Source: CANKJK01 sp040081715 (GTDB taxonomy: Bacteria; Acidobacteriota; Vicinamibacteria; Vicinamibacterales; UBA2999). From it: 64,000 nucleotides of DNA. The position numbers and the translations under genes are program-made. Where the stretch lies: NCBI GenBank assembly GCA_040081715.1, contig JBEBFY010000002.1, positions 62,001 through 126,000 of the forward strand, read 5' to 3'. The notes under the pieces were generated by a model that searched no databases, was not told the DNA's origin, and saw nothing but the letters and a program-made list of their open reading frames with translations. Below are positions 9,150 through 19,753 of this stretch, piece after piece (position 1 is the stretch's first letter; every line of letters begins with the position of its first letter).

Positions 9150-10370
9150 ATGTCCTTCGAGCTGTTCATTGCCCTCCGGTATCTGCTGGCCCGCCGGCGC
9201 CAGGCCTTCATCTCCCTGATCTCCCTCATCTCGATGCTCGGCGTGGCCGTGGGCGTGATGGCGCTCGTGATCGCGCTGGCGCTGATGACGGGACTGCAGG
9301 GTGAGCTGCGCGATCGACTGCTCGGCGCGACGGCGCACGTCTATGTGCTGAAGGCGGGCGGGTTGCCCGACTATGACCAGGAGGTGGCGCGGCTGAAGGC
9401 GGTGCCGGGGGTGTCTGGAGCGGCGCCGGCCATCATCGACAAGGCGCTCGTGACCACCGACGCCGGTTCGCAGTTCATCACCGTCAAGGGGATCGACCCG
9501 GTGCTCGAGGGCGGCGTCACGGATCTCGGGCGCTCGATGAAGGCGGGCAGGCTGGAGGATCTCTCGCGCGGTGAGGAGGACGTGCCGGGTATCGTGCTCG
9601 GGCAGGGTCTGGCCGCGTCGCTCAACGTGCGCGTCGGCGAGTCCGTCACTCTGCTGACGCCGAGCGGCACGCTGTCGCCGATGGGTATGCTCCCCAGGCC
9701 GCGCCGGGCGACGGTGACGGGAATCTACAGCCTCGGTATCTTCGAGTTCGATTCGAGCTACGGATTCGTGTCGCTCGACTTTGCCCGACGGCTCACCGGC
9801 AAGTCCGGCGTGGACCTCGTACAGATCCGCGTGACGGACATCTACGGCGCGCCGCAGGTGGCCGAGCGCATCGGGTCCCAGCTTGGACCCGACTACGTCG
9901 CGCAGGACTGGACCGAGATGAACCGGTCGCTGTTTTCGGCGCTCGGACTGGAGAAGATGGCGATTTCGATCACCATCGGTCTGATCGTCATGGTGGCGGC
10001 GCTCAATATCGTGGCGTCGCTGGTGCTGCTGGTGATGGAGAAGAGCCGCGACATCGCGATCCTGAAGACGATGGGCACGTCATCGGGCGTCGTGATGCGC
10101 ATCTTCATGTTGCAGGGGCTGGTGATCGGCCTGGTGGGGACCGCGGTTGGCGCAGCCGGCGGCCTGGTCTTGGCGGAGGTTGCGGATCGCTACAAGCTCA
10201 TCCGGATTCCTGCCGACGTCTACCAGGTGTCCTACGTGCCGTTCGTGGTCCAGCCGCTGGACTTCGCGCTCGTCGTGGTGTCGGCGGTCGTGATCTGCTT
10301 CCTGGCCACGCTCTATCCCTCCCGGCAGGCGTCACGGCTCGACCCCGTGCAGGCCCTGCGCTACGAGTAG
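9150..10370 (+). CDS. Lipoprotein-releasing ABC transporter permease (LolC/LolE type)
   Basis: 406 aa MacB/FtsX-type permease. Seen: an N-terminal membrane helix after the amphipathic FELFIALRYLLARRRQAFISL segment typical of LolC/E, a large periplasmic domain (about 50-265), and three C-terminal helices, with the conserved ESxDIAILKTMG-like segment (KSRDIAILKTMGTSSG) before the second. In most bacteria a single LolC/E hybrid (sometimes called LolF) pairs with LolD; only one permease gene is here, so it probably works as a homodimer (inference). Exports mature lipoproteins from the inner membrane to periplasmic LolA, and a LolA homologue lies at the right end of this window. Confidence 0.9.
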   Translation: MSFELFIALRYLLARRRQAFISLISLISMLGVAVGVMALVIALALMTGLQGELRDRLLGATAHVYVLKAGGLPDYDQEVARLKAVPGVSGAAPAIIDKALVTTDAGSQFITVKGIDPVLEGGVTDLGRSMKAGRLEDLSRGEEDVPGIVLGQGLAASLNVRVGESVTLLTPSGTLSPMGMLPRPRRATVTGIYSLGIFEFDSSYGFVSLDFARRLTGKSGVDLVQIRVTDIYGAPQVAERIGSQLGPDYVAQDWTEMNRSLFSALGLEKMAISITIGLIVMVAALNIVASLVLLVMEKSRDIAILKTMGTSSGVVMRIFMLQGLVIGLVGTAVGAAGGLVLAEVADRYKLIRIPADVYQVSYVPFVVQPLDFALVVVSAVVICFLATLYPSRQASRLDPVQALRYE

Positions 10371-10376
10371 CCTGCC

Positions 10377-11045
10377 GTGGCATTCCTCTCCGTCGCGGGT
10401 TTGTCGAAAAGCTACACCGTGGCGGAGCAGCGCCTCCAGGTGCTGCGTGATGTCTCGTGCGATGTGGCCCAGGGTGAAATGGTGGCAATTGTCGGGGCGT
10501 CCGGTGTGGGCAAAAGCACGCTGCTGCACCTGCTGGGAGGACTCGACCGGCCGGACGCGGGCCGGATTCAGGTGGGAGATGCGGACCTGATGGCCATGCC
10601 TGACCCGGCACTGGTGGCCTACCGGAACCGGCACGTGGGCTTCGTCTTCCAATTTCATCACCTGCTGCCCGAATTCAGCGCGGTCGAGAACGCCGAGATG
10701 CCGATGCGTATTGCACGGATGCCGCTGGGTGACGCGCGGGCGGCGGCGACGCGGCTCCTGGAACGCGTGGGCCTGGGCGAACGGCTCGGGCATCGCCCGT
10801 CCATGCTCTCGGGCGGAGAGCAGCAGCGGGTGGCGGTGGCCCGGGCGCTCATCATGAAGCCGGCGCTGCTGCTGGCCGACGAGCCGACCGGTGACCTGGA
10901 CGAGGACACCGCCGACCGCCTGCACGCCCTCCTCCGGGAGATGCACGCGGAGTACGGACTGACCTCGATCATCGCCACGCACAACCCGAGACTCGCCGCC
11001 GCGTGCGACCGGGTGCTGCGGCTGCAGGACGGCCGGCTGGGCTGA
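10377..11045 (+). CDS. lolD: Lipoprotein-releasing ABC transporter ATP-binding protein
   Basis: 222 aa ATPase of the MacB/LolD subfamily, GTG start 6 nt after the permease stop. Walker A GASGVGKST, Q-loop FVFQFHHLLPEF, ABC signature LSGGEQQRVAVARAL, Walker B LLLADEPTGDLD, switch His in IIATHNPRLA. The FQFHHLLPEF run is the typical LolD Q-loop. Provides the energy for lipoprotein extraction by the adjacent permease. Confidence 0.93.
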   Translation: MAFLSVAGLSKSYTVAEQRLQVLRDVSCDVAQGEMVAIVGASGVGKSTLLHLLGGLDRPDAGRIQVGDADLMAMPDPALVAYRNRHVGFVFQFHHLLPEFSAVENAEMPMRIARMPLGDARAAATRLLERVGLGERLGHRPSMLSGGEQQRVAVARALIMKPALLLADEPTGDLDEDTADRLHALLREMHAEYGLTSIIATHNPRLAAACDRVLRLQDGRLG

Positions 11046-11083
11046 CGCGCCGCGACGTTCCATTCGCACTGGTGCCCTTGCCG

Positions 11084-11089
11084 TATACT
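11084..11089 (+). promoter_or_regulatory. Putative -10 box (TATACT) before clpC
   Basis: TATACT followed by CAG, in the 92-nt space between lolD and clpC, about 49 nt before the clpC ATG. The same TATACTCAG string precedes the kinase gene on the minus strand (53415-53407) and a one-base variant precedes bamA. No clear -35 hexamer at normal spacing. Confidence 0.4.
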
Positions 11090-11137
11090 CAGTCCAGAGA
11101 TGCGCGTCACGCGCATACCTCTCCCAAGGCGGGCCGG

Positions 11138-13573
<2,436 letters not shown>

Positions 13574-13651
13574 ACGGAACCGTCGCCGTCATGGATCGCC
13601 AGCAATAGCGTCCTTCCGGCTGCCCGGCCGGGTCAGGCGTCTAAGTTCCTG

Positions 13652-13657
13652 TAGACT
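13652..13657 (+). promoter_or_regulatory. Putative -10 box (TAGACT) at the bamA start
   Basis: TAGACTCAG directly abuts the bamA ATG at 13661, only 3 nt after the hexamer. If used, the transcript would begin at or just inside the annotated start, which would favour the in-frame GTG at 13667 as the real start, or a different upstream promoter. Similarity to the clpC and kinase TATACTCAG strings is the reason for listing it. Confidence 0.25.
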
Positions 13658-13660
13658 CAG

Positions 13661-16438
13661 ATGATCGTGTTGCGAACAACGTCGCGTCCTCTGCGCCATG
13701 GGCTGCTGCTGGCCCTGCTGGGTCTTGGGTGGCTGGCCGTGCCGGCCGTCGCCCAGACGCCCGCCGCCGCGGTCCCGCGACTCTGTGGCACACCCATTCC
13801 CCCGCCGGCCAAGCTGCCGCCGGATGGGTCGGGCCCCGTGATCTACTTCCTCGGCCCGTGTTTCGAGAAGCAGGGCAATGTCTCGGCTGTGGAAGGCCAG
13901 ACTTACCTCTATTACATCCACACCAAGCCCAGCCGGCCGTCCCTGGACGAATGGCAGCCGTACGACGAGGCGGCGCTCCAGTCCCTGCAGGACGACTTCA
14001 AGCGTCTCTGGGCCACCAGCTTTCTCGAGGACCTGTCCATCGAGACCGAAGACTACGCCTTCACCAACGGCGTGGTCGGCAAGCTCATCACCTACCAGAT
14101 GGAGGAGCGTGAGCGGGTCAAGATGATCGACTATCAGGGCTCGAAGCTGGTGGAGCGTACGAAGATCGACGAGAAGCTGCGGGAATTGAACGTGGCGATC
14201 CCCACGGACTCCTTCAGGGACGACGCCAAGATCCGCCGTGCCGAGAGCGTCATCCGCAGCTTCATGGCCGACAAGGGCCACAACAACGCCGAGGTCTCGC
14301 ACACCGTCGTCCCGATCGATGGCGGACCGAAGCTCGTGAAGGTGGTGTTCAACGTCACCGAAGGACCGAAGGTCAAGATCAGCCGGGTTGAGTTCGTGGG
14401 GAACTCCGCCGTATCTGACGGGACGCTCCGGAAGAAGATGAAGACCAATAAGGGCCGGAAATGGTGGTCCTTCATCAGCGGTGCCGGGACGTTCAAGGCG
14501 GACAAGTACGAAGAGGACGCGGAGCGCGTCGGGCAGTACTACCGCAACCAGGGATTCGTGCAGGCGCGCATCGGGGCGCCGGAACTGAAGACCCTGCGGG
14601 ATACGCCTGACCAGAAGACCCGGTGGATCGAGTTGCGCATTCCGGTAACGGAGGGCCCGCGCTTCCGGGTCGGGGACGTGAAGTTCGACGGCAATACCAT
14701 CGTCAAGACCGAAGGACTGGGTCCACTCTTCAAGCTGACGCAGGGCGAGTACTACAACGAAGAGTCGGTCCGGAAGGGCCTGGAAAAGGCCCGTGAAATC
14801 TACGGGTCGGTCGGGTACTGGGAGTTCACGGGCTATCCGGACACGACGCCGCGCGACACCGGCATCGGGGATCTCCCGGGGCAGGTGCCCGCGGTCCTCT
14901 CCGCCGTTCCGCCCACGACCAATCCGATCGTGGACGTGACGATGCGGATGCAGGAAGGCAAGCAGTACTTCGTCAACAAGATCACGTTCACCGGCAACAC
15001 GACGACCCGCGACAACGTGATCCGCCGTGAGGTGCAGCTCGCGGAAGGCGGTGTGTTCAACACCGAGTCGCTGAAATACAGCGTACGCCGCCTGAATCAG
15101 CTGGGCTACTTCAAGCAGCTTGACGAGCAGAAGGCCATCGACGTCCAGAAGACCGCCGGGAAGGACAACACCGTTGACCTGACCCTGAAGCTGGAAGAAC
15201 AGAACCGGAACCAGATCTCCTTCGGCGCCGGGATGTCGCAGTTCGAGGGGTTCTTCGGTCAGTTGTCGTTCCAGACCTCGAACTTCCTCGGCCGGGGCGA
15301 GAGCCTGACCGTGTCGATGACGGCCGGGTCGCGGTCGCAGAACTACCAGATTGCGTTCACGGAGCCCTTCCTCTTCGACCGGAACCTGACGGCCGGCTTC
15401 GACATCTACAAGCGGAACCTGCAGTACATCTCGCAGTTCACGCAGGCGTCGACGGGCGGCAATACGACGTTCGGATTTCCGGTGGGAGCGTTCAGCCGAA
15501 CGTTCTTCAACTACAGCTACGAGCAGGTCAACGTGCAGGACCTGAACGAGGCATTCTTTGACCAGTCCTGCCTGCTGCTGGAACGGGGTTGCGCCGAGGT
15601 CTCGCTGAAGAACCTGAGCTCCGCCCAGTCGCTGATCCTGCAGCGCAACCCGTACCTGTACGATTCGCTCCTGGTCGGGCAGGCCGGCAAGCGGACGATC
15701 AGCAAGATCACCCCGAGTTTCGTCCACAACACCGTGGATAATCCGATCTTCCCGAACCGCGGCAAGCGCCTCACGGCCTCGCTCGACCTCGCGGGCGTCG
15801 GCGGCAATACGAAGTATGTGAAGCCGACGGTCGAGGCCGCCTTCTTCAAGCAGCACCTCCGGCGGACCTCGTTCGGCGCTCGCGCCCAGTTGCAGTACAT
15901 CCGGCCCTACGGGGCGAGCCCGCTGCCGATCTTCGAGCGCATTGTCCTGGGCGGCGAGTACACAATCCGCGGGTTCGACATCCGGACGATCGGGCCGTCG
16001 GCGCCAGGCAATCCGAACCTCATCCTGGGCGGCAACAAGAGTCTCGTGTTCAACGCCGAATACCTGATCTCGATCGCCGGTCCGGTCCGGCTGATTCTCT
16101 TCTATGACGCCGGCCAGGTCCGGGACATCGGCCAGTCCTTCGGGATGAAGGAGGACCTCACGCGGCAGGAGTTCCCCTCGGCGCCACTGCTGTTTGACCC
16201 CTTCGCGAATTCGGGCCTGGTCGACCCGAATGCACCTGGCCCCCGCACCGTGGTGATCGGGCAGACCAGTGCATTCAAGACATCGACCGGCGCCGAGATC
16301 CGTTTCTTCATGCCGGTGCTCAACGTGCCGTTCCGGCTGATCTTCGCGGCGAATCCGCAGCGGGCCGGCGTGCTCAGCAACAGCCTCCGTCCGGCGAAGG
16401 AGTTCCTCTTCCGGTTCGCGGTGGGTTCAACCTTCTAG
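13661..16438 (+). CDS. bamA: Outer membrane protein assembly factor BamA
   Basis: 925 aa Omp85 protein that inserts beta-barrel proteins into the outer membrane. Signal peptide about 1-32 (ends AVPAVAQ). POTRA repeats fill about 90-500, each with a VxxxxxxGN pattern (VEFVGNSAV, VKFDGNTIV, ITFTGNTTT). A Pro-rich insert with Asp/Thr (about residues 391-422, around GDLPGQVPAVLSAVPPTTNP) sits before the last POTRA. The 16-strand barrel carries the lid-loop motif as GEYTIRGFD (VRGF/Y type) and ends with an aromatic C-terminal Phe. Long for the family (about 800 in E. coli). Followed by a lipoprotein and ompH, the usual neighbourhood. Confidence 0.95.
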   Translation: MIVLRTTSRPLRHGLLLALLGLGWLAVPAVAQTPAAAVPRLCGTPIPPPAKLPPDGSGPVIYFLGPCFEKQGNVSAVEGQTYLYYIHTKPSRPSLDEWQPYDEAALQSLQDDFKRLWATSFLEDLSIETEDYAFTNGVVGKLITYQMEERERVKMIDYQGSKLVERTKIDEKLRELNVAIPTDSFRDDAKIRRAESVIRSFMADKGHNNAEVSHTVVPIDGGPKLVKVVFNVTEGPKVKISRVEFVGNSAVSDGTLRKKMKTNKGRKWWSFISGAGTFKADKYEEDAERVGQYYRNQGFVQARIGAPELKTLRDTPDQKTRWIELRIPVTEGPRFRVGDVKFDGNTIVKTEGLGPLFKLTQGEYYNEESVRKGLEKAREIYGSVGYWEFTGYPDTTPRDTGIGDLPGQVPAVLSAVPPTTNPIVDVTMRMQEGKQYFVNKITFTGNTTTRDNVIRREVQLAEGGVFNTESLKYSVRRLNQLGYFKQLDEQKAIDVQKTAGKDNTVDLTLKLEEQNRNQISFGAGMSQFEGFFGQLSFQTSNFLGRGESLTVSMTAGSRSQNYQIAFTEPFLFDRNLTAGFDIYKRNLQYISQFTQASTGGNTTFGFPVGAFSRTFFNYSYEQVNVQDLNEAFFDQSCLLLERGCAEVSLKNLSSAQSLILQRNPYLYDSLLVGQAGKRTISKITPSFVHNTVDNPIFPNRGKRLTASLDLAGVGGNTKYVKPTVEAAFFKQHLRRTSFGARAQLQYIRPYGASPLPIFERIVLGGEYTIRGFDIRTIGPSAPGNPNLILGGNKSLVFNAEYLISIAGPVRLILFYDAGQVRDIGQSFGMKEDLTRQEFPSAPLLFDPFANSGLVDPNAPGPRTVVIGQTSAFKTSTGAEIRFFMPVLNVPFRLIFAANPQRAGVLSNSLRPAKEFLFRFAVGSTF

Positions 16439-16449
16439 GAGCCTTGGTG

Positions 16450-16881
16450 ATGGTGTCTTGCGTAAGCCGGTCCTGGCGGGTTGTGGGTGCATGCGTCCTG
16501 CTGGCCGGGTCGTCCGGTCTGGTCGCGTGTGGCGGCGCGAACAACCTCGCGCCCCCGATTGGGGCGACCCCGCTTCCGGTGACAGAGGTCTTCGAGGATG
16601 CCCTCGCGACGAACGGGGCGCGGACCTATCCCTTCGTGGCACAGGCGGGCGGGACGGTGACGGTGACTCTCAACTCCATCGATCCGGCTGTGGTGGTAGG
16701 GCTGAGCCTCGGGACCTGGAACGGGATCGCCTGCCAGATTGTGATTGCCAACGACAAGGCGGTCTCCGGTACCGTGGTAACGGGGACGGCCGCGGCCATC
16801 GGGAACCTGTGCGCCCGTATCTACGACATTGGCGAGGTTACCGGGACCGCTAACTACAAGATCAGCGTCTTCCACCCCTGA
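16450..16881 (+). CDS. Putative small lipoprotein, unknown
   Basis: 143 aa. ATG at 16450 has AGGAG (16437-16441) 8 nt upstream, overlapping the bamA stop; the TTG at 16444 is too close to it. Signal sequence with lipobox LVAC (Cys27) just after a hydrophobic stretch. The mature part begins with a Gly/Ala/Asn/Pro linker and then a beta-rich, Thr/Val-rich domain with Cys residues at about 98 and 120 that might form a disulfide. Resembles pre-peptidase-like or bacterial Ig-type beta domains (AQAGGTVTVTLNSIDP), but I cannot assign it. Location suggests an envelope role with BamA/OmpH. Confidence 0.72.
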   Translation: MVSCVSRSWRVVGACVLLAGSSGLVACGGANNLAPPIGATPLPVTEVFEDALATNGARTYPFVAQAGGTVTVTLNSIDPAVVVGLSLGTWNGIACQIVIANDKAVSGTVVTGTAAAIGNLCARIYDIGEVTGTANYKISVFHP

Positions 16882-16887
16882 CCCGCG

Positions 16888-16917
16888 TTGGGTTCCTGGC
16901 GGCATTTGCGGTAAAAT
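16888..16917 (+). promoter_or_regulatory. Promoter for ompH: TTGGGT - 18 nt - TAAAAT
   Basis: TTGGGT at 16888-16893 and TAAAAT at 16912-16917 are separated by 18 nt. Transcription would start about 16924, leaving a 30-nt leader with a GAAAGGA ribosome site (16938-16944) before the ATG at 16954. This is one of the few spots in the window with both hexamers at near-normal spacing. Confidence 0.5.
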
Positions 16918-16953
16918 TCGACGTTTTCCTCTGTAACGAAAGGACTGAAGGGT

Positions 16954-17607
16954 ATGACTGTTTTGACGATTGCCGGCCTCCGCCGGGCCGTGACCGTCTC
17001 CGTGCTGGCTGCCGCATTCGTCGCGCCGGCCCTTGCCCAGACGGCGCCGAAGCCGGCCGCACCGGCGGCTCCGAAGGCTGCCGCGCCAGCCGCACCGAAG
17101 CCCGCGCCGGCGCCGGCGGCTGCCCCTGCACCCGCGGCCCCCGTGGTGCCGTTCCCGGACGGCGCGAAGCTGGCCTTTATCGACATCCAGCGCATCATCG
17201 CGGAGTCGAAGGAGGGGCAGTCGGCGTCAAACAAGGTCAAGGCGCTCAACGACAGGAAGGTCACCGAGCTGAGCGACCGGAACAAGTCGCTCCAGAGCGA
17301 CCAGCAGAAGCTGGCGTCCGGCGCCGGCGTGCTGAGCGACGCGGCCCGTGAGGACCTGCAGCGGAAGATCGAGCGTCAGAACACGGACATCGAGCGCGCC
17401 ACGCAGGACGCGCAGAAGGAACTGCAAGACCTGCAGCAGGCCCTGCAGTTGGAGTTCCAGCGCAAGCTGAATCCCGTGCTTGCCGAGTTGGCCCAGGAGA
17501 AGGGCCTCCACCTCGTCTTCTCCGCGGGTGACGCGGGACTGGCCTGGGCGCATGCCGGTCTGGACCTCACCGTCGACGTCATCAAGAAGTTCGACGCGAA
17601 GAAGTAG
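16954..17607 (+). CDS. OmpH/Skp family periplasmic chaperone
   Basis: 217 aa. Signal peptide 1-28 (cleaved after ALA), then an unusually long Ala/Pro/Lys-rich low-complexity linker (about 29-66), then the OmpH domain: KLAFIDIQRIIAESKEGQ, a long coiled coil (about 95-165) and the C-terminal VLAELAQEKGLHLVF strand. Known: Skp trimers carry unfolded outer-membrane proteins to BamA. The PA-rich linker is much longer than in E. coli Skp and could span the periplasm or peptidoglycan (inference). The next gene starts on the very next base. Confidence 0.9.
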   Translation: MTVLTIAGLRRAVTVSVLAAAFVAPALAQTAPKPAAPAAPKAAAPAAPKPAPAPAAAPAPAAPVVPFPDGAKLAFIDIQRIIAESKEGQSASNKVKALNDRKVTELSDRNKSLQSDQQKLASGAGVLSDAAREDLQRKIERQNTDIERATQDAQKELQDLQQALQLEFQRKLNPVLAELAQEKGLHLVFSAGDAGLAWAHAGLDLTVDVIKKFDAKK

Positions 17608-18864
17608 GTGGCGGCCGATCTCCAGCCCCTGCTTGATCGCATCGTCCATCGCTATCCCTCTCCGCTGATCGACGCGGTCGCCGAACACGCACCCGGCGCC
17701 CGTGTCGTGGCGATCAAGAACGTCACGATCAACGAAGACTTCTTCCCGGGGCACTATCCCGGGCAGCCGTTGATGCCGGCCGTCCTCATGATTGAGACGC
17801 TGACGCAGGTGGCGGCCATGCTCGTGCTCGATCGGGAGGACGCCCCCCCGCACGCCCGGGTATGGCTGCGTGGCGTGAACGGCGCCCGATTCCGTCGTCA
17901 GGTCGTACCGGGCGATCAGCTGCGCCTTGAGGTATCGGCGGGCCGGCGCCGGTCGCGGCTGGCCAAGGTGGATGCGCGGGCGCTCGTTGGTGAGCATGTG
18001 GTCGCCGAGGCGGAGTTGCTCCTGGCAATCGACCCGGGGGCGGCCTTCATCCACCCGATGGCCAGCGTGCATCCGGGGGCGAGCGTGGGCGAGGGCTCGG
18101 TCATCGAGGCTCATGCCGTGGTGGGCCCCGAGGTCACCATCGGCCGCGGGTGCCGGATCGGCGCGTCTGCCGTGATTGGTGGCTGGACGGACATCGGTGA
18201 CGGGACACACGTGTTCCCCATGGCGTCGATCGGCATGGCGCCGCAGGATTTGAAATACCAGGGTGAGCGCACGCGCCTCGTCATTGGCCGGCAGAACACC
18301 TTCCGCGAGTTTGTCACCATCAACCGGGGCACGGGCGGTGGCGGAGGAGCGACGCGCATCGGCGACGGCAACCTCTTCATGGCCTATGTGCACGTGGCGC
18401 ACGATTGCACGGTGGGCCATTACACGATCTTCGGACCGCACGCGACGCTTGGCGGGCACGTAACGGTCGAGGACTTTGCCAATATCAGCGCCGGGTCCGC
18501 CGTGCATCAGTTCTGCCGCGTGGGCCGTCACGCGTTCATCGGTGGCTATTCGGTGGTGACCAAGGACGCCCTGCCGTTCGCGCGTACCATCGGCAGCCGT
18601 CCCGCGCGCATCTTCGGCGTGAACGGGATCGGCCTCTCGCGCCGCGGGTTCACGCAGGACCGGATCATCCAGCTCAAACGGGCGTACCGGTATCTGATGC
18701 AGTCGAAGCTCAACACGACGCGGGCCCTGAAGGCGATCGCCGGAGACCCCTCGCTGCACGATCCCGAGGTGGCCTACCTGCTCGACTTCATCCGGTCGTC
18801 AGAGAGGGGCGTGATTCTGCGCCGCCCGAGCCGCCGCGGCGACGAGATTGTGGCCGACGAGTAA
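17608..18864 (+). CDS. Fused 3-hydroxyacyl-ACP dehydratase (FabZ) - UDP-GlcNAc acyltransferase (LpxA)
   Basis: 418 aa single open frame, GTG start immediately after the ompH stop. Residues about 1-142 are FabZ-like: KNVTINEDFFPGHYPGQPLM, with the catalytic pair His49 and Glu63 both kept (MPGVL is MPAVL here). Residues about 146-405 are a complete LpxA: left-handed beta-helix hexapeptides (HPGASVGEGSVIEAHAVVG), the ASIGMAPQDLKY segment, catalytic-type His265 in HVAHDC, SAVHQFCRVGRHAF, and the helical C-terminal region GVNGIGLSRRGF. FabZ makes the enoyl product from 3-hydroxyacyl-ACP and LpxA transfers 3-hydroxyacyl from ACP to UDP-GlcNAc, so both halves use the same substrate at the lipid A/fatty acid branch. 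No frameshift or stop between them. Confidence 0.93.
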   Translation: MAADLQPLLDRIVHRYPSPLIDAVAEHAPGARVVAIKNVTINEDFFPGHYPGQPLMPAVLMIETLTQVAAMLVLDREDAPPHARVWLRGVNGARFRRQVVPGDQLRLEVSAGRRRSRLAKVDARALVGEHVVAEAELLLAIDPGAAFIHPMASVHPGASVGEGSVIEAHAVVGPEVTIGRGCRIGASAVIGGWTDIGDGTHVFPMASIGMAPQDLKYQGERTRLVIGRQNTFREFVTINRGTGGGGGATRIGDGNLFMAYVHVAHDCTVGHYTIFGPHATLGGHVTVEDFANISAGSAVHQFCRVGRHAFIGGYSVVTKDALPFARTIGSRPARIFGVNGIGLSRRGFTQDRIIQLKRAYRYLMQSKLNTTRALKAIAGDPSLHDPEVAYLLDFIRSSERGVILRRPSRRGDEIVADE

Positions 18865-18868
18865 TGCC

Positions 18869-19744
18869 ATGCGGCTCGGCCTGATTGCCGGCAACGGCCG
18901 GTTCCCGTTTCTTGTGCTGGACGCCGCCAGGGCGCTGGGCCATGAGGTGACGGTGGTCGCGGCCCGCGAGGAGGCTTCTCCCGAACTGGAAGCGGCGGCA
19001 GCGAAGGCCGGCGCGACGTTTCACTCGGTCTCGCTCGGTGAACTCGGCAAGTGCATCAAGCTGTTGAAGGCGGCTGGCGCGACCAAGGCCGTGATGGCCG
19101 GCCAGGTCAAGCACACCAAGATCTTTGCCGGTGGCATCGTGCCGGATCTGACCATGCTCTCGCTGCTGGTGAAGCTCACCTCGCGCAATACCGATGGCAT
19201 CCTCGGGGCAGTCGCGGCCGTGCTGGCCGACCAGGGGATTGAGCTGGTGGACTCCACGTCGCTGCTGACGCCGCTCCTGGCCGGGCCTGGTGTCCTCACC
19301 GCACGCGCGCCGTCCTCGGACGAGCGCCGGGACCTGGAGTTCGGCTGCAGCCGTGCCGACGCGCTGGCGGGTGCGGATGTCGGCCAGACCTTGGTGGTGA
19401 AGGACCGCGCGGTGGTCGCGGTCGAGGCGATGGAAGGCACCGATGCCGTCATTGCACGTGCCGGTCAGTTGGCAGGTCCCGGCACCCGGGTCATCAAGGT
19501 GGCGAAGCCGAACCAGGACATGCGCTTCGATGTGCCGGTCGTGGGCGTCGCGACCGTCGATGCCATGCGCGCGGCGGGTGCGACGGCGTTGTCGGTGGAC
19601 GCCGGCCGCACGCTCCTCATGGACGGCCCGCTGGTCGTGCAGGCCGCCGATGCCGCCGGTATCACCATCGTGGGACGCACGGTCGCCCTGCCCGATAGGG
19701 TCCGGAAGGCAGCGCCGGCGGGGGACGGGTCCTATGAGTATTGA
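18869..19744 (+). CDS. lpxI: UDP-2,3-diacylglucosamine pyrophosphatase LpxI
   Basis: 291 aa, the size of LpxI. Start ATG 4 nt after lpxA; family N terminus MRLGLIAGNGRFPFLVLDAA with the nucleotide-loop-like GNGRFP. Further signatures: GATKAVMAGQVKHTKIF, RNTDGILGAVAAVLADQGIELVDST, and the C-terminal KVAKPNQDMRFDVPVVGVATVDAM. LpxI hydrolyses UDP-2,3-diacyl-GlcN to lipid X and UMP, replacing the unrelated LpxH. Typical position next to lpxA in alphaproteobacteria and others. LpxC, LpxD, LpxB and LpxK are not in the window. Confidence 0.95.
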   Translation: MRLGLIAGNGRFPFLVLDAARALGHEVTVVAAREEASPELEAAAAKAGATFHSVSLGELGKCIKLLKAAGATKAVMAGQVKHTKIFAGGIVPDLTMLSLLVKLTSRNTDGILGAVAAVLADQGIELVDSTSLLTPLLAGPGVLTARAPSSDERRDLEFGCSRADALAGADVGQTLVVKDRAVVAVEAMEGTDAVIARAGQLAGPGTRVIKVAKPNQDMRFDVPVVGVATVDAMRAAGATALSVDAGRTLLMDGPLVVQAADAAGITIVGRTVALPDRVRKAAPAGDGSYEY

Positions 19745-19753
19745 GACGGGCCT

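Noticed and set aside
13589..15856. 755-codon minus-strand frame across bamA
   Set aside because: Same artefact: low-complexity Arg/Leu/Val-rich translation antisense to BamA, with no start signal.
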